From the NCBI RefSeq assembly GCF_905163445.1, contig NC_053185.1, positions 20,354,001 through 20,418,000 of the forward strand: a DNA stretch of 64,000 nucleotides, in the 5' to 3' direction. This document shows positions 54,901-64,000 of this stretch, one piece after another. Source of the DNA: Pararge aegeria (Eukaryota; Arthropoda; Insecta; Lepidoptera; Nymphalidae). How positions within the stretch are numbered: the first letter of the stretch is position 1; each line of letters opens with the position of its first letter. The position numbers and the translations under genes were made by a program. The notes below the pieces were generated by a model. It saw only the letters and a program-made list of their open reading frames with translations, did not search any database and was not told the origin of the DNA.

Positions 54901-55719
54901 ACTCAACACAAAACAGAACTTCGGCAATGTATCATCTACGCACGTTTCGCTTTGAAACCGGAGCATCCTCAGGATATGTTGACTTTAAAATGAATTCATC
55001 TTCTATCCAAAATAAGCGGTAATGGTTACCAGCCCTAGAGACAATAACATTACAGTAAAGTAACCATTAAAGTAAGAAAGTAAGTTAAAATTGTGTATAT
55101 TTTTAACCACCGACGCTAAAATTACGGGGTGTTATAAGTTTGCTTTGTCTCTGTGTGTCTGTGGCATCGTAACTCTCGAACAAAAAACCAATTGGAATTT
55201 TTTTTTTAGTTTGAAAGATTAATTCGTTGGGAGTGTGCTTAGCTATGTTTGATGAAAATGGGCCCAAGATGGCCGCCGCAACAAAATGATGGACGACATA
55301 TTTTTTCACAAATCCTTCAAATTAAAGTACTTGATTAGTAGAATAATTCAACCTTTATTGAAGGTAGGGGTTGTTGTAAATTTTAAATTTATTTTTTCAA
55401 AACGCGCCAATACACCATAATCGTCCCCGTGACTTCGTGCCAGAGTTCAAACAACCCTCTGAAGGCGAAGGCCGCCTCATGAATATAACTACATGACCTC
55501 TGAGCGATTACTCGCACAGCGATAGCAGTTAGTATTCAACTATGGGCATTGATAGTAATACCTATATTTACGACATTTTCATTTTTGTTTAGTTAGTGTT
55601 TTCACCGATATTCACTTTGGAAAGGTTTCATCCCGTAAGACTGGTACTGGTGAAGCAAAATGTATAGTCGGTATTTGGATGGGATTCTGCGCTGGTCCTG
55701 ATGTTTTTTTGTTTAATTC

Positions 55720-55995
55720 TACATGTTAGACCTTGAAAGTAATCTCACCTGTTGGTTGTAAGTGATGATTTAATCTAAGATGGAAGCTGACTAACCTGTT
55801 TGGGATATGGCAATCAGCAGCACGTCTTTGTCTATAGGATGATAATTAGCCACAACCGATGCTTCCCACCAGACAAGACCAGAGAAAATTCGGAAATCTT
55901 AAATTCCCAAAAAGCCTCCCCCGGTATCGTATCCGGGGCCTCCACTTATAAGAACGGAGCGCTCATCAATGCACCAGGGAGGTCGACAAAACCGT
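55720..55995 (-). mobile_element. SINE family B copy
   Basis: Order of phrases as in 3262-3545: 'gtaagtgatgatt', 'gcttcccaccagacaagacc', and the head near 55960-55990 ending 'gggaggtcgacaaaa'. Confidence 0.7.
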
Positions 55996-56148
55996 GATAT
56001 TTATCATTAACGGCTAATTCTGACAGTCAGTGAAGAGTATTAGTACCTATGCTCCTTAAACTGGCAAAAACTTGTTATAGTATAATAGTTAAATTTCCTT
56101 TGGACATTCTATTGTGATTGCGTGCGATGCGTTGTCCTAGTTTTTGTC

Positions 56149-56560
56149 TCAAACACAGGACTCAAACGATGAATTCTCCAGTTGTATGTCTGTAGTGCTG
56201 CAGCAACGCAGAACAATCTGCTCGTCAGGCTGCACGGTATAAAAGCCTAGACTCGCTACTGCATTAGCACGAGTAGAAACAGACTCATTGTTTGTGCGAT
56301 GGCTCTCGTTAAGGGTTGCCAACTTTATTAAAACGTTGTTAATTTTTTGATGTATACACTTTTGACACACATTACTGCTTGCTTCAGAGCCTGTGGAGTC
56401 CAATATGATGTTCGAACAATATTTGCTATTATTAAATCTAAGAAAATAATAATGATTATACTCAACCATATTTATGACTGAATAGTTATCCGTTGTACAC
56501 AATTTAGTTAAAATCATCTCTAACGGGCTACAGGCTAAATCTACGATAACCCACCCTGCA
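56149..56560 (-). other. Unassigned minus-strand open frame, 130-145 codons
   Basis: An open frame ending at 56149 with a CQKC pair, then a Ser/Asn-rich stretch. Its nominal start lies inside the (CAT)n tail of a neighbouring SINE C, which is suspicious. A cysteine pair followed by a basic/polar segment is seen in some transposon-derived zinc-finger domains, but I cannot match it. It could be an exon fragment of a domesticated transposon or chance. Confidence 0.2.
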
Positions 56561-56870
56561 ATCATCTTCATCATCATCATCACCATAACAACCCATAACC
56601 GGCCTACAACAGGGCACGGTTCTCCTCCAACAATGAGAAGAGTTTAGGCCGTTTCACGACGCTGAGTGGGAATTGGTGGACTCGACATGCCTTTACGAAC
56701 ATTATGGAGAAATTTAAGGCATGCAGGTTTCCTCACGATGTTTTTCTTCATCGTTGTAGCAGGTCATATAAAAATTTCTCAAAACGCGCATAACTTAGAA
56801 AACTTAGAAGTGCGTGCTGGAATTAGAACACGGCCAAAGTGAAACCGAAGTCCTAACCCCAAAGCAATAC
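56560..56870 (-). mobile_element. SINE family C, minus-strand copy
   Basis: Long copy with (CATCAT) tail, 'gtttcctcacgatgttttt' and 'agaagtgcgtgctgg'. The tRNA-like head near 56850 is degraded. Confidence 0.7.
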
Positions 56871-56874
56871 TCTA

Positions 56875-59470
56875 CGATATATACAATACGATTATACGCA
56901 TTAAAATATCGTATTTTTAAGTTAAGTTTTCGTCGCTAGTACCGGGTTTGTCTTATAATACGTGCCTTTAGCTGGCATAGCTGTATATATCCAGTGCTCC
57001 ATAATTCTAAAGTCCAAGCCAATTTAAAATTCCTTTTGTAAAAAAAGATATTTAGCCCTGGAGTTCAAATAAACAATATCCATTCTTCCATTTATTCCGA
57101 GCTTAATAGTACAGTAGTTATTTCCCTTGTATTAAAATAACAAATAGAGCAATCGCGTAACTGCTAGCCAGCCCTATCCCATTGTCCTGGGCTTGTATAA
57201 AAACTGAAATATCTTTGCAGGCTTTTGTTGCTGTAATCACGGAGTACGGATAAAGTCAGTGACCTTTCCATTGAAGGTATTATTGTAGAAGTACTGCCTC
57301 GAGGATGCTGGATACAAGGCTTGTTCGGCTTAACTTCAAGAGGCCAATTGAGATTAATATTATGAAAACGACTTTTGTGACCACTTTGGATTAAAGCTCT
57401 GGATTCATAAATGGTAGATATTTTAACTAATTTCTATTTATTTTAAATTTAAAGTTAAAGCTATTCTTAGGACTGGAAAACACTAGAATATTAAATTCTT
57501 TGGCTATCTGTATGATTGGTTGTCTATTCATAACCTCACCGAGGGTTTTAAAGTGGATTGGAAAATATTAAAGATGATTAAAATTCACGAGTAAACGAAA
57601 TTCGATTTATTTTGAAACTATCTAAAACAGGAGAAAGTTACTAACGAAGATTTTATAGTGAGTTGTATACATTATTACAATGTAACAATGCTTAAACAAC
57701 AAAGTATTGAGTGTAACTGTCGCCAGTATAATATATTTAATGAGTAGGAATGCTAAATGAAAAGCTCTGGCAGTGTAACCACGAGTGGAAACGTTTTCAT
57801 TGTTCAGTCCATTGCCCGTAACAGCAGCGTAGCCTTTAATGCAAACTGAAATAGCTTGGTCTGGCTTTTGTCGTCGTAATCAAGGGCTAGAGTCGCTGAA
57901 CTATCGATCGAAGGTTGTATTGTAGAGTGGTTGAGGGTTGTTGCAGCGAGGCTGGCGGACAGGCTTCAAGAGGCCATCGAGACTGGAGTAATGAGGACGC
58001 ACCATGCGTGATTACTACTTGTGGTGATCGTTTTACATCGTAAATTCATTCATAAGTGAGGTTGCATTTATTACAAAGATGAGTTAAAAACTGAAAGATG
58101 GGTTTTAAATTCAAGCAATATCACTTGCTTTAAACGGTGTAGAAAACATCGTAAGGAAACCTGCAAGCCTAAGAGTTCTTCATAATATTATCAACGGCAT
58201 GTAAAGTCTACCAATACGCACTTGGTCAATAAATCCTTCTCGTTCTGTGAGGAGACCCGCGTCCTGTAGTGGGCTGGTAATAGGTTGATGATGACGATGA
58301 CGATGAGTTCAAAATCCAACATAACATAACGATATGTATGTTTGAATATTTTGGCGTGGGTGAACACAACATAAAATGTTCTTTTCTTGTAGCTGTCATG
58401 TAATAATCATGCATGAATCTATAGCTGGGCTTAATACTAGTAGGAATTATTTAAGACAAAATCTCATACGCATTAAGCAGATTAAAAGCGCGTCAGGTCA
58501 TATCGATCGCGGAGCCCACAAAGCAGCTGCACCCACCAGTCTGGCGGCTGAAGAGCCCCCGTCTTCACGTCCTAATGAGGTTTGCGTAAAATTTTACAAA
58601 GCCCACGTTTATGCATGCGAAACCATAATGTTGCATTCATTAAGACCCCGCTTCCTTTGATTCACGCCCCAAAGTTTTAACAAAAAAACATTTTTAAATA
58701 ACGTAGACTATTTTGATTACGCGAATGCTGTAGAAGCTTTGTTATTATTACCTCAAGCTTATAAATATTTACATTAAATATAACTCCTCCTCCTGATTCC
58801 TCGTTGTGTTAAAATTTATGTTTTGGTAAAAGCTAGAGTTGCACCAGCCCGTGGCGCAGAAGAATGAAGAAGAATCCATGAACATTATCTCTGTCATTAA
58901 AAAGTGGATATAGATTATACTATACTGACCCACGCAACTTTATCTGCACCAAGTCGGTTATTACTGGTTTTAATATCTTAATTAAAAAAGTCCAGTTTTA
59001 TTTCTAAACTATATTATATGCGGCCAGGGAGCCCGCGGCATTTTTCTTACTTTTAGCATTTCTATACCCGTCGTAACTTTTAAACGATAGGTCCAATTTG
59101 AGTAACTTAAAAAGAAATTTGTAGGTACATTGTAGGTAGATCAATCTTAATTATGCAACTATTTATTTTTATAAGGATTAATATCATGACAGAAGTGTCA
59201 ACATTTTTAGATTTTACCCGTGTTTTGATTGACAAATTATAACAAAAAGCGGGTATTATGACTTAACCACAACAGTTAGACACATAAACTCGCGTAATTT
59301 TTTGTAGATAATATACTTAATGATTACTTATCAGTCCTTTTCGCGGCGTACGCCAGTTAAGCTCCAAGTACGTATGACATATTTAACAAACGTCGTTATA
59401 TTTCAGCCAATTTACAGAAAACCCTAATATTTACACTAAAAACTTTCTCATGAGCATATCTGTTCCTTAC
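56875..59470. other. Intergenic DNA with one SINE and a GC-richer patch
   Basis: A family C SINE (plus strand) lies at about 58110-58305. A GC-richer, non-repeat block at 58485-58640 could be a conserved regulatory element. A frame crosses that block but has no recognisable domain. Confidence 0.4.
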
Positions 59471-59477
59471 TGGAAAC

Positions 59478-59616
59478 TGTTTGTGTGATGAACATGAATG
59501 TTTTAAAGTGTCTGGGTGTCTATCTATATATTATAATTATTTATGTATATTATTCATAAGCATATTTATCTTAGTACACATAACACAAGCTACGCTTACT
59601 AAGGGGCTAGATGGCA
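59478..59616 (+). mobile_element. SINE family A, 5'-truncated copy
   Basis: Begins within the body ('tttgtgtgatgaacatg') and ends at 'ggggctagatggca'. The tRNA head is absent. Confidence 0.75.
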
Positions 59617-60503
59617 GAAATAAAACGTAGAAATTCGTAGGGGTTTAGAATGTCAATGGCCGGTTTACCACAGTAAGCTATCAACCTGCGAGTATCACGC
59701 ACATCAGGTATTATAGATTATACTAAACGATGTTATCGAATGTTGACCTTCCTAGCAAAGTGGTAAAAAGATCTTAGTTTTTTTTGAGACACGAAATTAA
59801 ATTAAAGTAACGTACGTTAAAAAAAAAATGTAAATGTCGCGACGCGTGTTACTGTGAATGTTTATAAACACAAGGACTAAGATTATGTCTGACTCAAGAA
59901 ATAAATCACCTATAAATGGTAAAACCACATAAATATAAATAGTTTTACTATAATAATAAATATTATTATAATTAATTACTACAATGTTATTGTCCTTTAT
60001 TAAAATAAATAACTGAAACATAGGTAAAACCTACATTTTATATGCCTTATTTTATATGCGAAACATTTTCTCGTGCTATTTTTAATTTTAACGATAAACG
60101 CAATTTATGAATAAAGTTTTACGATTTGAAGATAAACGCTTACGATAGCGCATTGCGTGCGGTGAAATAACCTTCCCGTGCCATGCTTTAGTGTTTAGCA
60201 ACTGAATCACAACCATATTATATTGTCTTAATTGATCTAAGTGCCTAATATTAATTACAAAGTAACGTAGTTTATTATCCCTTTGCCCGTGTTCACGACG
60301 AACAAGGCAGTAAGTAACGCCTAATCAAAGAAGAATCCTGAACATACATTTACCTTCACCAATCCATTTTCACTAGAAAACTCATATTATCTAACTTGTC
60401 TATGGTTCTTACCACAAGGGTTGGTATTTTGTGTTTGTATCACCATATTTTTTACCGTATGCATTTAAGGTTTTTAAAATATATATATATATATTTATAT
60501 ATA

Positions 60504-60580
60504 TAAAGTTACGATTAATTGGCACTTGACAGATATATATATATATATATATATATAAGTGCCAATTAATCGTAACTTTA
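60504..60580. repeat. 24-nt-arm perfect hairpin with (AT)n loop
   Basis: Arms 60504-60527 and 60557-60580 are exact reverse complements. The 29-nt loop is almost pure (AT)n, and another (TA)n run precedes the left arm. Confidence 0.9.
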
Positions 60581-61374
60581 GATGGCGCCTAAAGTTTTTA
60601 TCATCTAAGAGTGGGTGATACGTATTTTATCTCTAAGTATCCTAAATCGTAAACCTAAATCGTTCGGCATCCGATTTAAGCGTTTCCTAGGTTTAGTGAA
60701 AACGGGCATGAGACCTATTATTGCCGGCAACTAAAAAATTTGTTCCGGTTTTTTTTCTTGTTTTAATTGTGTAAATACATAATTAATTGTGTTTATTTAT
60801 TTTGTACCCAAATTTTAATAAGAAGAACACGACGAGCACAAGGACAACTTAACTCTAAAAAAATTATTGTTTAAATTATATCCGGGTCCTTGTCTCTGTG
60901 CTTTTGATCAGTTTGTCAAAGAACCTAGCATAGTATGTTAAAAATTTATTGAGATTTATTGTTAAAATAAATGTACAACGAATAAATAATCAGACACTTT
61001 TCCATTTATAATATTAGAGTAGATTTTGATAGGAGTTCATTTAAAATGATAAGGTCGGCACCGCTTTTATATCCCTATGTATGGGACATGAATGTATTTC
61101 TATGATAACGGATGATAGCCGTTATCATACCACTGTTTTATTGACGGAGCTATGGGTGGTCACAAAGTTTATTTGGGCTAGAATTTTATTTGTACTTTTG
61201 CCAATCGAAGCCCCGAAATTTCGTTGGCATTATATTTAAAACTGCAGGGTTCATGTTTTTCAAGATAAAAAGTATGCTGTGTACATTTTTAGTATGATAA
61301 ATAACATCAAGATTCGTACAGTAATTTAATCGAATATGTTAATACAGATTGTTAAAAAATTTGTTTGTTCTATT

Positions 61375-61466
61375 GCATGATATTTAAATGATATAAGAGC
61401 CCCCTGGCTCTTATATCTTTTATATAAATATCATGCCTCATATAAGAGCCCCCTGGCTCTTATATC
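61375..61466. repeat. Tandem pair of near-identical hairpins
   Basis: Hairpin 1 (core 61390-61417) has 12-nt arms around CCCT; hairpin 2 (core 61440-61465) repeats the same arms and loop. Hairpin 1 is extended by outer pairing of about 10 nt on each side. Confidence 0.85.
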
Positions 61467-61904
61467 ATTTATATAACAAACTGAATTTTTCTGATATCGT
61501 CGTAAATGCTTTTTAATAAAAAACAAATGTTTTTTTTTAAATTCGCTTTGATGTTAATTGGCGTTTATGAGAATTATAGTTGGACTATCCGGCGTCTTTT
61601 TCAAATACACGATATTTTCTAATTAGTTTCTCTATTTACTCACGATCCATCTTTAAGATTATGAACATTTAGATTATGAAGTATGATCTGAAGTTATTCA
61701 TAAAAGGCAAAGAAAATATTGATTAGGGAGGTAAAACGTTCAGGAATTAATATTTTAGGCTTAAGGAAACGTGGGTATGGATGGGTTGCCATGAGATAAT
61801 AAACTGTAATATGCTGGTGTTGAGGAAAACCAGTGATTCGTGCTCTTTGTCACGTGTTTCCACATGCGGTGCTTGTATTCTTATCTCGTGTATTATAATA
61901 TTTT

Positions 61905-62145
61905 TATATCATCATCTGATCATCATCAACCCAAAACAAGCAAGCGTTGGCTACGCTGGCCAAGTTCGTATTTTTAGACTTCACACGCCTTTGAGAACAT
62001 TATAGAAAAATCTCAGGCTTGCAGGTTGCCTCACGATGTTTTCTTTCACCGATGAAGAAAGTGGCATTTTAATTGTTTACATTAAAATCGCGTATAATTC
62101 CGGAAAGTTAGAGGTGCGTGCCGGGATGGGACTCATCATTATTGT
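61905..62145 (-). mobile_element. SINE family C, first of two adjacent copies
   Basis: Contains 'cacacgcctttgagaaca', 'ttgcctcacgatgttttc' and 'gaggtgcgtgccggga'. Its head runs into the (CATCAT) tail of the next copy. Confidence 0.7.
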
Positions 62146-62350
62146 CATCATCATATCAACCCATTACTGGCCCACTACAGCCCAGGGCACGTGTCTCCTC
62201 CCACAATGAGAAGGGGTTAAGGCCGTGGTTAAGGGTTCACCACGCTGGCGCAGTGCGGATTGGTAGACTCCTATGAGAACATTATGTAGAACTCTCAGGC
62301 ATGCCGGTTTTCTCAAGATGTTTTCCTTCACCATGACGTGACAAGAATCG
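62140..62350 (-). mobile_element. SINE family C, second adjacent copy
   Basis: Begins with the (CATCAT) tail at 62146 and continues 'aatgagaaggggttaagg', 'ggttttctcaagatgttttc', then truncates. Same orientation as its neighbour. Confidence 0.7.
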
Positions 62351-62354
62351 TGTA

Positions 62355-64000
62355 AGCTCATCAGTAGCGTGGTGGGTCTTTGCCGTACAACCCGTTCTAT
62401 TCTTAGTTTAAAATATTCTTATTTTATGGAATCTGTTGAGAGTGCAATAATCTTTAGAATTCCACACAATTTAGTCTTTAATCTACGCTGTTGGCTGTTA
62501 TCAGTTTAAAAACAAAAACTAATAACCTGATAACGTGATAAGTCTAAATGTCTCTTCGCTTATATCTTCGGATGACCGTCCAATTGGCAATTTAATTAAA
62601 TATATCACAACTAAGGTATTGGTATAATATAAGGTATCTTACCTTATATTCAAACTGGGTAGGTAGAGGTATTTACTAATTAGTAATTACATTACATTTA
62701 CATTACATTATGGATGCATTAATACTTCATTGTATTATACATTATTGTTGAAAATAGAAACAAACCCGGATATAAAAAATGGTCGGACAAATACATATTT
62801 ATGGCTCTCTATGCTTTAACCCGCATGACTCGAATTCATCTTAAAATTTCTGATTTTGTTAATGATCCCATCTTATTGTTACAAAGCATTTTACCTACTT
62901 AACTTACGATTTCCCGGGTAAAAAGTTGCCTGAATCACTCCATAAGTAAGCAGATAGGTACAACTATTTCTTTTTAAGTCAATATTTGGATCCTGGTATT
63001 GCATCCTATGTACCGAATGAATAATCGATTTAAAAGAACGTTATCTAAAATTCATAGACAGAAAGACAGCTTCAGCTTAGTCTTTATTTGTAAAGGATAA
63101 AAAATCTCGAACGCACTGAGCTTGCAAATACATAGTAGCATATTTAAATCAATGCTCGTATGTAGGTATTTACCTAAGAACTACATACATCCTTAAATTA
63201 AGATTTTACTTGTTCGTCATTAAAAAGGCCTTGGTTTTAAAACGGAGTAATTAGGAGCTTTGGATGTTTGAATTACCTGCTCAGGTACTCGTAGTAACGG
63301 GGATGAAAAGGTTTTTAACTGCATCCTATTGAAAGCGCTCTAATCCTCGTAATCTATTTGTATACAGCAACGTTACCTTCCTTATTTATTATCTGCCTAT
63401 TGTTTAGTCCTCTGTCCTTTCAGTATTTTCTATGATACCTAAAGATAGATGCATTGTCAGTTAATCAGATCCGGGACTACGTATATAATGGTCCATATTA
63501 TAAAAATAATAATAAACTTGTATTTGAAGTAATTGACTTATTTGTTAGTATTAAATACTTATAAACTATATTAGTAGGTACTTAACTTATTTTATTTCCT
63601 TTATTGAATATAAGAAAGTCATTGTTTAGCCATTCCAATATACCTAGGTAAAAAGAATATTATGTTAATGAATATTAAAAATATGGAATGTTGCCAGTTT
63701 ATACCATAAGTAGCGGATGTTTAGCGAGGGAATTTAACGGAAAATTTAGAGAGTACTTTTCACAGCGTGGAAGATTGAACCGATTTCCAAGGAACTTTGC
63801 CTATGAAATAGGCTACAAGGTATAGGCTTCCCTACACCACGGGAAACGGGGAAACAGAAATTTAGCGCGGATTAGTCACTTGTAATTACTGCTAGTAGGT
63901 TTAGTGATAAATAAAATAGGTAAGTACCTACCGATAGTAAGCCTAAGGACACTAATGCGGTTTAGGATTAACCTCACCGACAGGTTAAGGATAATTATAT
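62355..64000. other. Intergenic DNA, nothing recognised
   Basis: AT-rich to the end of the window. No coding-like segment, RNA gene or known repeat identified. Confidence 0.45.

Larger units (their letters stand above)
53950..56140. other. Intergenic DNA with repeat fragments
   Basis: Holds a repeat G fragment (54824-54900), a dispersed repeat at about 55110-55290 ('ggcccaagatggccgccg') and a family B SINE (55720-55995). No gene recognised. Confidence 0.5.

Overview
This window is AT-rich, intron-bearing nuclear DNA from a moth or butterfly (Lepidoptera). The evidence is short exons with GT/AG borders in AT-rich introns, several tRNA-headed SINE families in many copies, RTE-type LINE fragments, mariner/Tc1 fossils, Helitron-like ends and many small foldback elements. 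The commonest SINE (a tRNA-like head, then a conserved body ending in a short TTTA-type tail) suggests a butterfly, possibly a nymphalid, but I cannot fix the species. There are no operons, ribosome binding sites or CRISPR arrays.

Three genes can be rebuilt exon by exon with consistent reading phase. (1) A two-exon gene at 10465-11495 (+) encodes a 95-residue secreted, cysteine-free protein of unknown function. (2) An eleven-exon gene spanning 21889-41458 (+) encodes a 1123-residue secreted extracellular protein with four complete von Willebrand factor C (VWC) modules, Ser/Thr-rich mucin-like linkers and a C-terminal half VWC module. Its architecture resembles insect tenectin. (3) A six-exon gene at 43222-46756 (-) encodes a 342-residue seven-helix rhomboid intramembrane serine protease with its Ser/His dyad. 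Genes 2 and 3 converge, with about 1.8 kb between their stop codons. A fourth, partial gene is suggested by one GC-rich first exon at 6239-6305 (+) with a strong splice donor; its continuation was not found.

Layout: 1-10 kb is mostly intergenic with SINEs, a CAGCTG E-box cluster (710-951) and the orphan first exon. 10-12 kb holds the small secreted gene. 12-21.8 kb is intergenic with foldback elements, a mariner fossil and a Helitron-like element. 21.9-41.5 kb is the VWC gene, whose first intron alone is 13.4 kb and is full of transposon debris plus a few GC-rich patches that could be regulatory. 43.2-46.8 kb is the rhomboid gene. 46.8-64 kb has no convincing gene and holds SINEs, a 473-bp element with 23-bp terminal inverted repeats, and several perfect hairpins.

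The most unusual observation is a 5'-truncated RTE LINE at 35159-35377. It is flanked by a perfect 12-bp target-site duplication, and its downstream copy sits 18 bases before exon 2 of the VWC gene and contains branch-point-like motifs. The insertion therefore appears to have duplicated the branch-point region of a live intron. The three genes have no evident shared pathway beyond two encoding secreted proteins and one a membrane protease.
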